Below are positions 8,069-15,764 of a DNA stretch of 33,639 nt, piece after piece. The DNA comes from DASQPR01 sp035713725 (GTDB lineage: Bacteria > Actinomycetota > Actinomycetes > Mycobacteriales > Micromonosporaceae): NCBI GenBank assembly GCA_035713725.1, contig DASTMZ010000074.1, positions 1-33,639 of the forward strand, given 5' to 3'. Below the pieces are notes generated by a model. It ran no database searches. It worked only from the letters and a program-made list of their open reading frames with translations, and was not told where the DNA came from. The first letter of the stretch is position 1. Each line of letters starts with the position of its first letter. The translations under genes and the position numbers were made by a program.

Positions 8069-10255
8069 GTGCCGACGCCGCCCGAATCCGCGCCGACCGC
8101 ACCGGAGACCATCGCAGCGGAGACTCCAGCACCGGAGACTCCAGTCCCGTTGCCACGATCCGAGGTCGCCGACGGCGGTACGACTCCCGGAACGGTTGAC
8201 ACGGCACGACGGTTCGTCATCTGCGGCGACACGGCGCTCGCCTACCGGATGGCCGAGGAGCTCACCATCCGCTACCGCGCGAACGTTCTGGTGCTCCTGA
8301 CCGACCGCCGTCGTGCGAACGCGCCGCTTATCGCGCGCATCCCCGGCGTACACGTGGAAGTGGTGGCCAGCCTGGACGCGGCGGCGTTCCGGCAGGCGAA
8401 CCTCACCGCGACGGACGCCGTCGCTCTGGTCACCGCCGACGATGTCGGCAACGTATTCGCGGCGTTGCAGGCCCAAGAGACCTGCCCGGGCGTGCGGCTC
8501 GTGTTGCGCATGTTCAATTCGACGCTCAGCCAACGACTCGGTGGCCTCTTCGACAACGCGCAGATGTTGTCCGATGTGGAGATTGCCGTGCCGGCGTTCG
8601 TCGCGGCCTGTCTCGGCACCACGGAACCGATCGAGGTCATTGTCGGCTCGACGGTGGCGCGTGTGACGAGCCGCGCCGAACTCGCGGACGGAGACCGGGT
8701 GTGGTGCGGGCTCGCGGTCACGAGGGGGTCCGGCGGCCTGCGAATTCTCCCGGACGATGGGGATGCGGCGGATCTCGTGCTGGCCTCGGCCGCTACGCCG
8801 GACGACACGTTCACGGCGCCGTTGCGCGAAATCGCGGCGCGCATCAGCGGTGCGCGACGGCGACGCATCGTGCCGCGGTCGATCGGCGCGGCGGTGCGCG
8901 CCACGCTGCGCAGTGTCGGGTTGATCCGGCCGGGCATTCCGACGTCGCCGGGCGACGCGCGGGCCGACGCGGTCGAGCACGCCGACGCGGTCGACGACGA
9001 AGGCGCCCAACGATGGAATGCCGCGACGCGAGCGATACCGGCGCTTCGATCGGCGTCGCGGCGACTCGTCGGGATCGTCCGGGCCGTGCCGGCGCAACTG
9101 TTGCCCGGCCGGGTCAGTCGGGGTGTTCGCGTTGCGTTGGTCACGATGTTCGGCGTCATCGTCGTGGGTGCCATCGGCTACGTGGTGCTGGACGGCGGCC
9201 ACGGCGCCTGGAGTTCGCTCTACGTCATGCTGTTGACCACGGTCGGCGAGGCGAACCCGGACGACACGCTGCCGGTCGCGCTGCAGATCCTGCAGACGGT
9301 CGTCACGTTTACCGGTGTCGCGCTGATCCCGGTCGTGTCGGCCGCCATCGTGCAGGCGTCAGTGCCGGTGGTCACCCGAGACCACGTCGCGGTCCGAAAC
9401 CACGTCGTCGTGGTCGGGCTTGGCAACGTGGGTACGCGGGTGCTGCGTACGTTGCACGAGCGCGGCTATCCGGTGGTGGCGATCGATCACGTGGATCACC
9501 CGTACGGCGCGCAATACGTACGCGAGCGGCACATCCCGTTCATCGTCGGCGACGAGAGCCGGGAGAGCACACTGCGCCGGGCCAACGTCGCGCACGCCGC
9601 GGCGCTCGTGGTGCTTACCTCCGACGACGTGGTCAACCTCGAATACGCGCTGCAGGGTCGCGAACTCCGGCCCACCCTGCGCGTCGTGTTGCGGCTGTTC
9701 GACGGCGACTTCGCGGACCGCGTGCACGACGTGTTCAACGTGACGATCTCGCGGAGCGTGTCCTATCTTGCCGCGTCGAACTTCGCGGCCGCGATGGTCG
9801 GTCGCGAGGTGATCGGGACCATCCCGATCCGGCGCCGCGTGCTGCTGGTCGCGGACGTACCAGTGCTTGCCGGGTCGAGCCTCGCCGGCCGCGACATCGC
9901 GAGCCTCGATCGCGAGGACAAATCCCGGGTGGTGGCCGTGGTCGACGGCTCCGGGCACGAGGTCGTCTGCCCGCCCGGCGACCGTACGCTCGCGCCCGGC
10001 GAGCGTCTGGTGGTGGTCGCGACGCGCGCCGGCCTGTCGGACATCGTCGATCGGAGCGCCGCGCCCCACGCTGCCGACCAAAGCCAGCGCGTGGACGACG
10101 AGCGTGCGGACCGTCGGCGTGGGGATGGCCGGCGTGCGGGCGGCCAACGCCCGGGCGGCCAGCGTGCGGAGGGCGAGCGCGCGGACGGCGATCGTGCGGC
10201 CGGCGGCCTCGCTGATGGTCAGCGCGCGGCGGCTCGGCGCGGGAGGTTACCGTGA
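8069..10255 (+). CDS. Channel-like protein with RCK/TrkA domains on both sides of a two-helix pore
   Basis: 728 residues. After a repeat-containing disordered N-terminus (ETIAA/ETPAP/ETPVP, residues 13-27) comes a first TrkA-N/RCK-like domain (from residue 46, FVICGDTALA, lacking a clean GxGxxG), a variable linker, a two-helix pore module (about residues 352-430) with pore-loop-like TTVGEANPDD near residue 390, a second RCK_N domain with intact GLGNVGTRV (near 446), an RCK_C domain, and a basic tail of ten pentapeptides. This resembles Kch/CASTOR-like cytoplasmically gated channels, but the selectivity filter is not canonical TVGYG. It likely conducts or regulates a cation under nucleotide control; the ion is unknown. 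The stop overlaps the PAP2 start (GTGA). Confidence 0.85.
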   Translation: MPTPPESAPTAPETIAAETPAPETPVPLPRSEVADGGTTPGTVDTARRFVICGDTALAYRMAEELTIRYRANVLVLLTDRRRANAPLIARIPGVHVEVVASLDAAAFRQANLTATDAVALVTADDVGNVFAALQAQETCPGVRLVLRMFNSTLSQRLGGLFDNAQMLSDVEIAVPAFVAACLGTTEPIEVIVGSTVARVTSRAELADGDRVWCGLAVTRGSGGLRILPDDGDAADLVLASAATPDDTFTAPLREIAARISGARRRRIVPRSIGAAVRATLRSVGLIRPGIPTSPGDARADAVEHADAVDDEGAQRWNAATRAIPALRSASRRLVGIVRAVPAQLLPGRVSRGVRVALVTMFGVIVVGAIGYVVLDGGHGAWSSLYVMLLTTVGEANPDDTLPVALQILQTVVTFTGVALIPVVSAAIVQASVPVVTRDHVAVRNHVVVVGLGNVGTRVLRTLHERGYPVVAIDHVDHPYGAQYVRERHIPFIVGDESRESTLRRANVAHAAALVVLTSDDVVNLEYALQGRELRPTLRVVLRLFDGDFADRVHDVFNVTISRSVSYLAASNFAAAMVGREVIGTIPIRRRVLLVADVPVLAGSSLAGRDIASLDREDKSRVVAVVDGSGHEVVCPPGDRTLAPGERLVVVATRAGLSDIVDRSAAPHAADQSQRVDDERADRRRGDGRRAGGQRPGGQRAEGERADGDRAAGGLADGQRAAARRGRLP
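8105..8149 (+). repeat. Three 15-bp tandem units in the channel N-terminus
   Basis: Units at 8105, 8120 and 8135, typified by GAGACTCCAGCACCG, encode ETIAA/ETPAP/ETPVP. Confidence 0.8.
10093..10242 (+). repeat. Ten 15-bp tandem units in the channel C-terminal tail
   Basis: Degenerate units such as GGGCGGCCAGCGTGC run from 10093 to 10242 and encode Gly/Asp/Arg/Ala-rich pentapeptides (GQRAE, GERAD, GDRAA and similar). They end just before the stop codon. Confidence 0.8.
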
Positions 10256-10998
10256 TCGGCGTGGAACCCCAGGCCAGCACGGCGCGGTCGGACTCCGCCG
10301 TGTCGCGGAACCGGTTGGCTACGCGTCCGGTCGTGCCGGCCGGCTGGTGGTGGGACGTGCTCGCGATCGCCGGCGTGGTCGCGATCACGTTGCTGGTCAA
10401 CGCGCGGCACCTGCTCGCCCTGGATCTGCGGGTCCGCGACTGGAGCGCGGCGCACGATGCGGTAGCACCGGTCGCGGGGGTGCTGAACCGGCTCGGCCAG
10501 GGTGGCTTCTTCACCGCGGTATGCGGTCTGCTGGCGTTGTTCTGCATGTGGCGCCGTCACTCGATCCGGCCGCTGTTGCCGGTGGTGGCCGCGTTCGTGC
10601 TGACATTCGTGACGCTCACGATCTTCAAGGACTGGACGAACCGTGCCGCGCCGAAGGCACCGATCGCTCACCCGGAGCTATTCGGCAGCGGCGGCATGTC
10701 CTACCCATCCGGCCACCTCGCCAACGCATTCGTCTGGTACGGCGTGCTGGCGATGCTGCTCGCGCCGTGGGTCACCGTACGGTGGCGATGGGTCATCCGG
10801 GTCGCTCCGCCGGTGATCCTCACGGTCACGACGATCTACCTGCGCTACCACTGGGTGACGGATACCGCTGCCGGGATCCTCGTCGGGTTCGTGTTGTGGC
10901 GGGTGATCGCACGGGTGCCGTGGGACGACGTACCCCTCGGTGGATGGTTGGAACGGCGCGGCTGGGCCGGTCCGGCGCTCTTCGACCGTCAGCGATAA
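10252..10998 (+). CDS. PAP2-superfamily membrane phosphatase
   Basis: 248 residues with about six hydrophobic segments and the three PAP2 phosphatase motifs: KDWTNRAAP (near residue 124), PSGH (near 149) and RYHWVTD (near 200), supplying the catalytic lysine, arginines and histidines. Family members dephosphorylate lipid phosphates such as undecaprenyl-pyrophosphate or phosphatidate at the outer membrane face. The GTG start overlaps the upstream channel stop by 4 nt, implying translational coupling and joint expression. Whether the phosphatase and channel functions are linked is not known. Confidence 0.9.
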   Translation: MIGVEPQASTARSDSAVSRNRLATRPVVPAGWWWDVLAIAGVVAITLLVNARHLLALDLRVRDWSAAHDAVAPVAGVLNRLGQGGFFTAVCGLLALFCMWRRHSIRPLLPVVAAFVLTFVTLTIFKDWTNRAAPKAPIAHPELFGSGGMSYPSGHLANAFVWYGVLAMLLAPWVTVRWRWVIRVAPPVILTVTTIYLRYHWVTDTAAGILVGFVLWRVIARVPWDDVPLGGWLERRGWAGPALFDRQR

Positions 10999-11005
10999 CG
11001 AGCAG

Positions 11006-11053
11006 TCGCTAGGCGACCGCCCGCTAGGTGAGCGCGGTCGCTAGGGGACCGCC
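11006..11053 (+). repeat. Three 16-bp tandem units between convergent genes
   Basis: Units beginning at 11006, 11022 and 11038, typified by TCGCTAGGCGACCGCC, span the gap after the PAP2 gene and the last codons of nagA. Arms GCGGTC (11034-11039) and GACCGC (11047-11052) can also form a hairpin with the nagA stop in its loop, a possible weak bidirectional terminator. Confidence 0.6.
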
Positions 11054-12186
11054 GTCGCCGGTCGGCGGACGGCGCGGCCGGCCCGACGGACGGCCTGTAG
11101 GGCGAGATCCGGCCCGAGCGTCACGACGTCCGCGCGCTGCCCCACCGCGAGGCTGCCCCGATCCGTGAGCCCGAGCGCTCGCGCGGGCGTGGTGGCGGCC
11201 GCATGCGCGGCGAAGACGATCGACCCACTGACCGCGAAGGCTCGCCGAAACGCAGCATCCATGGTCAGGGTGCTGCCGGCGATCGTGCTGCTCGCGATCG
11301 TGCTGCCGGGGCGCGCGGCGAGTCGCGCGATCCCGTTCGCGACCACCACCGCTTGGCCGCCGAGTTCGTAAGAGCCGTCCGGCATGCCGGCTGCCGCGAT
11401 CGCGTCCGTGACCAGGGCCGCTCGGCCGGGACCGACGACGTCGAATGCGAACTTGAGCGTCTCGTCCGCCAGGTGTGCGCCGTCGGCCACCAACTCACAG
11501 GTGACCGCGGGCGAGCCGAGCAGCGCGTACGCCGGGCCGGGCGCCCGGTGGTGCGGCGGCGGCATTCCGTTGAACACATGTGTGCCGACCGTTGCGCCGG
11601 CGTCGATCGCGGTGCGCACCTGGCGGTAATCGGCGTCGGTGTGCCCGATCGCCACGACTACGCCCGCCGCGACCAGAAGCCGGATGGCGTCGAGCGCGCC
11701 GTCCAACTCCGGCGCGAGCGTCACCATCCGCACGGCGCTGGCGCCGATCTCGATGAGAGACGAGAGCTCGGTCAGTGACGGCGGTCGGAGGTACGCCGGA
11801 TTCTGCGCACCGCAACGGGATTCGGCGAGGTACGGCCCCTCGTAGTGCACGCCGGCGAGCACACCAGACGCGACCAGCGGCGCGTATGCCTTGGTGGCCG
11901 CCACCATCGCGTCGTGCGGGCTGCTCACCAAGCTCGCGAGCAGCGTCGTGGTGCCGTGCGACAGGTGGAACGCGGCGGCCGCGCGGGCCGCCGAGGCGCG
12001 ACCCGTGGTGAACGTGTGACCGCCGCCGCCGTGCACGTGCATGTCGACGAAGCCCGGCACGAGCCACGGTGCGTCGCTAGGAACCGGTGCCGGCTCGATG
12101 GCGGCGATCCGTCCGCCGGACATCACGAGCCGACCGTCGACGATCGCGTCCGGCGTCACGATCCGGCCGGTCAAGCCGGTGCTCAC
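11041..12186 (-). CDS. nagA: N-acetylglucosamine-6-phosphate deacetylase
   Basis: 381-residue amidohydrolase that converts GlcNAc-6-phosphate to glucosamine-6-phosphate and acetate. The metal-binding DMHVHGGGG motif lies near residue 48, EGPYLA near 115, GHTDAD near 182, THVFNGM near 203 and the catalytic aspartate in LVTDAIAAAGM near 260. The segment STIASSTIAGSTLTM near residue 300 contains an extra copy or two of a 15-bp unit before the conserved GSTLTM. The GTG start overlaps the upstream ROK kinase stop by 4 nt, so the two form an operon. No nagB deaminase is present in the window. Confidence 0.93.
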   Translation of the reverse strand: MSTGLTGRIVTPDAIVDGRLVMSGGRIAAIEPAPVPSDAPWLVPGFVDMHVHGGGGHTFTTGRASAARAAAAFHLSHGTTTLLASLVSSPHDAMVAATKAYAPLVASGVLAGVHYEGPYLAESRCGAQNPAYLRPPSLTELSSLIEIGASAVRMVTLAPELDGALDAIRLLVAAGVVVAIGHTDADYRQVRTAIDAGATVGTHVFNGMPPPHHRAPGPAYALLGSPAVTCELVADGAHLADETLKFAFDVVGPGRAALVTDAIAAAGMPDGSYELGGQAVVVANGIARLAARPGSTIASSTIAGSTLTMDAAFRRAFAVSGSIVFAAHAAATTPARALGLTDRGSLAVGQRADVVTLGPDLALQAVRRAGRAVRRPATAVP

Positions 12187-13103
12187 GCCGCGGCCACCAT
12201 GTCGATGGCAAGCTGCGCGGCGCCAAGGCAGCCGGCCTCGTCACCGAGCTTTGCGCGTACCAGCAAAGGCATGGTCTGGAAGGTAAGCCGTCGGCGAACC
12301 TCGGCCCCCAGCGGGTCGAGCAGCGCCGGACCGGCCTCGGCGAGCCCGCCGCCGACGATGATCGCGTCCGGGTCGTAGAGCGTGATGCCGATGCGCAGGC
12401 CGTCCGCCAGCGCGTCGATCGCCTCATCCCACACCGCGCTGGCGTCTACGTTACCGGACGCGGCGCGCGCAACCACCTCGGCCGCCGTGACGGCGTGGCT
12501 CGAGCGGTCGGCGTAACGGCGCGCGACTGCCGCCGCGGACCCGAGTGACTCGACGCAGCCGCGCTGACCGCAAGCGCACGGCGGTCCGTCCGGTCGCACC
12601 ACGACGTGGCCGAGTTCGCCGGAGGCACCGTGCGCGCCCGAGTCGGTCCGCCCGTCGCGGACGTAGGCCGCCGCGATGCCGGTGCCGATCGCAACAAACC
12701 AGATCCGCCCGGCGTCGCGTCCGGCGCCCAAGCGAGCCTCGGCCAACGCACCCGCGCGCACGTCGTGGGCAAGCACCGCGGGCAGTCCGAGCCGCTTGGC
12801 TACAAGATCACGCAGGGGCACGTCCCGGAAGCCGACGTTCGCCGACCACACCGCGACTCCGGCCGCCTCGTCGATCACGCCCGGCGCGACCAGTCCCACG
12901 GCTCTCGGCGTCAGATCGTCGGCGCGCGCCCGGTCGGCGAGGCCGGACGCGACCTCGGCGATCGCTTCCGCGACGCGCTCCGGACCCCGGTCCGCGCCGG
13001 TCGGGTGACGTTCGCTGTGGCGAATCGCGCCGGTGGCGACATCGACGAGCGCGCACTTGAGCCCGGTGCCGCCAATGTCGATCGCGATCACAGCCTCGTT
13101 CAT
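12183..13103 (-). CDS. nagK: ROK-family sugar kinase, probably N-acetylglucosamine kinase
   Basis: 306 residues of the ROK family. The phosphate loop AIDIGGTGLKCALVD sits at the N-terminus, the catalytic aspartate in VLAHDVRAGALAEARLG near residue 110, and the ROK zinc motif GELGH...CACGQRGCVES near residues 155-180. ROK kinases phosphorylate glucose, ManNAc or GlcNAc; the 4-nt overlap with nagA makes GlcNAc the likely substrate, producing GlcNAc-6-phosphate for the deacetylase. The ATG at 13103 has a modest purine-rich upstream segment. Divergent DeoR regulator and repeated operator-like boxes lie upstream. Confidence 0.88.
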   Translation of the reverse strand: MNEAVIAIDIGGTGLKCALVDVATGAIRHSERHPTGADRGPERVAEAIAEVASGLADRARADDLTPRAVGLVAPGVIDEAAGVAVWSANVGFRDVPLRDLVAKRLGLPAVLAHDVRAGALAEARLGAGRDAGRIWFVAIGTGIAAAYVRDGRTDSGAHGASGELGHVVVRPDGPPCACGQRGCVESLGSAAAVARRYADRSSHAVTAAEVVARAASGNVDASAVWDEAIDALADGLRIGITLYDPDAIIVGGGLAEAGPALLDPLGAEVRRRLTFQTMPLLVRAKLGDEAGCLGAAQLAIDMVAAA

Positions 13104-13180
13104 GTCCGTCCGTTTCCCGCTGGCGCGCGCCGTTTGGTGGCGATTGAGTCGGCTGCGCGGATCGGCTCGCGGTCGCTGGC

Positions 13181-13282
13181 GTTGCGCGCATTATTGTGCA
13201 GGCGTGCTCGAAGATCGCACCAGGGGTGCCGTTTCGCGCATGGCTCTCGACTCGGAGGGCAAGTTTCGCGCATGATTGTGCA
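13181..13282. promoter_or_regulatory. Repeated operator-like boxes between nagK and the DeoR gene
   Basis: Two near-identical 20-bp boxes, GTTGCGCGCATTATTGTGCA (13181-13200) and GTTTCGCGCATGATTGTGCA (13263-13282), plus a third half-matching box sharing GTTTCGCGCATG (13231-13250). Each full box contains an imperfect palindrome GCGCA-N4-TGTGC. Location and TTTCGCGCATGATTGTG composition suggest DeoR-family operators controlling both divergent units. Confidence 0.6.
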
Positions 13283-13329
13283 CACGTTTCAGTCATGAAG
13301 CTGTCACGCACCGAGCTGTAGGGGAGACC

Positions 13330-14115
13330 GTGGACCGGTACGCACGGTGGAACACGTTGCTTGAGCTGCTGACCAACAGCGGCCGGGTGACGGTCGAGGA
13401 TGCGGCCGGTCAGCTCAGCGTTTCTCAGGCGACGATCCGCCGCGACTTCGACCAGCTTGCCCAACAGCAGATGATCACGCGTACGCGTGGCGGCGCCGTT
13501 GCCAACGGCGTCTCGTACGATCTGCCGCTGCGCTACAAGACGGCCAAGCACTCCGCCGAAAAGCAGCGCATCGGTGCGGCCGCGGCAGCGCTCGTGTCGC
13601 CGGGCATGGTGGTGGCGATCAACGGTGGTACGACGACCACCGAAGTTGCCCGTGCCCTCGCGGTGCGCCCGGAGCTCAGCTCGTCAGCCGACGATGCGCA
13701 ACTGACCGTCGTCACGAACGCACTGAACATCGCAAACGAGTTGCTCGTACGCTCCCGGATGAAGATCGTTGTGACCGGTGGTGTGGTGCGACCGCAGTCC
13801 TTCGAACTCGTCGGACCGCTCGCTGGCGGAATTCTCCGCGAGGTGACGCTCGACATCGCGCTGCTCGGCGTGGACGCGCTAGATGTCACGCTCGGCGCGG
13901 CCGCGCATCACGAAGGCGAGGCGGCCATGAACAACTTGATGGTCGCGCGGGCGCGCCGCGTCGTCATCATTGCCGACAGCTCGAAGTTGGGCATGCACGC
14001 GTTCGCACGGATCTGCCCGATCGAGCGCATCGACACGCTGGTAACCGATGCCGGCGCGAACGATCCAACGGTCGCCGAGTTCGAGACTGCGGGACTGACT
14101 GTCGTTCGCGTCTGA
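13330..14115 (+). CDS. DeoR-family transcriptional regulator
   Basis: 261 residues. N-terminal winged helix-turn-helix with the DeoR signature (RVTVEDAAGQLSVSQATIRRDFDQL, near residues 20-44), then the DeoRC effector domain with INGGTTTTEVA (near 100), VTNALNIANEL, VTGGVVRPQSFELVG and a C-terminal ADSSKLG motif. DeoR proteins usually bind phosphosugars. Divergent position to the kinase-nagA operon implies it controls GlcNAc catabolism with GlcNAc-6-P or a related ester as likely inducer. GTG 13330, preceded by GGGGAG, is preferred to the ATG at 13276, which would overlap the operator. Confidence 0.9.
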   Translation: MDRYARWNTLLELLTNSGRVTVEDAAGQLSVSQATIRRDFDQLAQQQMITRTRGGAVANGVSYDLPLRYKTAKHSAEKQRIGAAAAALVSPGMVVAINGGTTTTEVARALAVRPELSSSADDAQLTVVTNALNIANELLVRSRMKIVVTGGVVRPQSFELVGPLAGGILREVTLDIALLGVDALDVTLGAAAHHEGEAAMNNLMVARARRVVIIADSSKLGMHAFARICPIERIDTLVTDAGANDPTVAEFETAGLTVVRV

Positions 14116-14256
14116 ACGCTGTTTGTTGGTTTTGGGCGCTCGGAGATGGCTCTATCGACCGGGTCCGATGTGGACCGGAGCGCCGTATTGCGACTCGAAT
14201 AGTCACCGCGACACCGTGCGGTAAGCGTGTCCGCTGGGAACGGCGGGTGCGCTGGG

Positions 14257-14262
14257 TAGCCT
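14257..14262 (+). promoter_or_regulatory. Leaderless -10 box (TAGCCT) fixing the DUF3263 start
   Basis: TAGCCT is followed by 6 nt and the ATG at 14269. It supports the long N-terminal extension of the DUF3263 protein as translated sequence. Confidence 0.6.
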
Positions 14263-14268
14263 GGGGCG

Positions 14269-15657
14269 ATGCCTCGGGGGATGCGTTCCGGCGCACGACC
14301 GGATGCCGTGGCGCGCGTCGATGACGAGTCATGCGACAGCGCACCACGGCCGCGTGCACCGTGCCTCCCGACGCTCGCGACACCGCAACGGTCGGTCGAT
14401 GCGGCTGTGCCGCACCAGCCGGCGGTGGCGACGATGCCTGAGCAGCGTACGGCAGCGACGCAAGTCGAGCGCGTTACGAGGCAGCGACCGGCGCCGCGAA
14501 CGGCCGTGACGTCGCCCGACGAGTGCGGCGCGAGGTCGACGCAGGCGCGGACGACGCCGACGATGCCGGACGAGCGGGGGGTTGCTCCGCCTCGGCTGCG
14601 CGCGGTCGCACCGCGACCGCGGGGAGGCCAACGCCAAAGCAGCGTGACCGGAACTCCGCGGGCCTCCGCTCATCTCGCGATGTGGCCGGTTGCAGGCGAC
14701 GCAGCCGACCAGATCGACGCCGCGATCGAGGCGGAGGCGGCCGCTGATGCGTTGGTCGATTCCGTCGTCGAAGGTCCGAACGGCGCGTTCGGCGGCGAGG
14801 CGACCCTGCCGATTGAGGTCGAGCCAGAGCCGGGAGGTTCCGCGGCGGGTGTCGACGATCTGTTGTCTGACGCCGTCGAGGCGGATGCCGCTAGCTTGCT
14901 GACCGAAGCTCTGGTCGAGTCGGACGTCGCAGCGGACTGGGCCGAGGGGGAGTTCGACGCGGATGCGGTCGGGAGTCGGACCGGAGTGTCCGCCCTGGAT
15001 GCCATCGACGGTGAACCAGGAGACGCCGCGGCGGATGCCGACGATCTGTTGTCTGACGCCGTCGACGCGGATGCCGCCAGCATTCTGAGCGGTGCCCTTG
15101 TCCGGCCGGACGTGTCTGGCGCGTCAACCCTTGGAGCAGCCGAAGCGGACGCGGCCAACGTCCTGGATGCCCTCTTCGAGCCGGATTCCGACATTCGTTT
15201 GGCAGACCCGCGTGTGGCGGACCCACGTTTGGCGGACGGCCGTTTGGCGGACGCCCGTTTGGCGGACGCCCGTTTGGCGGACGCGCCGAACGTCCTGGGC
15301 GATGAGTGGACCGAGCTGGATGCCGGCCTCGACGTCGAGGATCCGGCCATCGGGTTTGTGGTTGGCGAGGGACGTCGACTCATCGGTCGGGACCGACGAG
15401 ACGGTCTGGACCGACGGCCGCCGAGCGCTCTGACCGAACGAGAACAGGCGATGCTTCGGTTCGAGCGATTCTGGTGGCGGCAAGCCGGGTCGAAGGAGCA
15501 GGCGATCCGCGAGACCTTCGACCTGTCGTCGACGCACTACTACCGGCTGCTGAACGCATTGTTGGAGGTACCCGCGGCAGCCGAGTTCGACGCAATCGTC
15601 GTTGGCCGGCTGCGTCGACTGCGCGCGAGCCGGGCGTGGCGGCGCTCCGGTCGGTGA
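14269..15657 (+). CDS. DUF3263 protein with long acidic, repetitive N-terminal extension
   Basis: 462 residues. The last 75 (from LTEREQAMLRFERFWW) are a clear DUF3263 domain, a small actinobacterial helical, probably DNA-binding domain that normally makes up the entire protein of about 80-110 residues. The preceding 385 residues are predicted disordered: a Pro/Arg/Thr-rich part to about 130, then about four degenerate acidic repeats of about 25 residues built on DDLLSDAVEADAASLL, then six pentapeptides RLADA/RVADP (310-339). Start supported by a TAGCCT leaderless box. Function unknown. In M. tuberculosis, from memory, a DUF3263 gene (Rv0430) lies near the CDC48-like Rv0435c; here the same pair lies about 2.2 kb apart. 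Confidence 0.8.
   Translation: MPRGMRSGARPDAVARVDDESCDSAPRPRAPCLPTLATPQRSVDAAVPHQPAVATMPEQRTAATQVERVTRQRPAPRTAVTSPDECGARSTQARTTPTMPDERGVAPPRLRAVAPRPRGGQRQSSVTGTPRASAHLAMWPVAGDAADQIDAAIEAEAAADALVDSVVEGPNGAFGGEATLPIEVEPEPGGSAAGVDDLLSDAVEADAASLLTEALVESDVAADWAEGEFDADAVGSRTGVSALDAIDGEPGDAAADADDLLSDAVDADAASILSGALVRPDVSGASTLGAAEADAANVLDALFEPDSDIRLADPRVADPRLADGRLADARLADARLADAPNVLGDEWTELDAGLDVEDPAIGFVVGEGRRLIGRDRRDGLDRRPPSALTEREQAMLRFERFWWRQAGSKEQAIRETFDLSSTHYYRLLNALLEVPAAAEFDAIVVGRLRRLRASRAWRRSGR
14851..15115 (+). repeat. Duplicated acidic block in the DUF3263 gene
   Basis: A block beginning at 14851 recurs at 15037 (186 bp apart), nearly identical for about 46 bp and weaker to about 78 bp. It encodes DDLLSDAV(E/D)ADAAS(L/I)L. 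Two more diverged copies lie near 14701 and 15136. Confidence 0.7.
15196..15285 (+). repeat. Six 15-bp tandem units in the DUF3263 gene
   Basis: Units at 15196, 15211, 15226, 15241, 15256 and 15271, typified by CGTTTGGCGGACGCC. Two adjacent copies are identical. They encode RLADP/RVADP/RLADG/RLADA x3. Confidence 0.9.
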
Positions 15658-15752
15658 CACGAAGGTGCCCAGCGTGCGCAATGTTTGTGCCACGTTGGTT
15701 TGTGGCCACTCAAATTGACGGCCTTCGCTTCGAGAGTGTCGTACGCATGTTC

Positions 15753-15758
15753 TAAGGT
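15753..15758 (+). promoter_or_regulatory. Leaderless -10 box (TAAGGT)
   Basis: TAAGGT is followed by 6 nt and the ATG at 15765 of the DUF222-HNH gene. Confidence 0.6.
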
Positions 15759-15764
15759 GCTGGT

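Noticed and set aside
14156..14180. GGTCC/GGACC hairpin as DeoR gene terminator
   Set aside because: Only a 5-bp core stem and no following T-rich tract; too weak to call.
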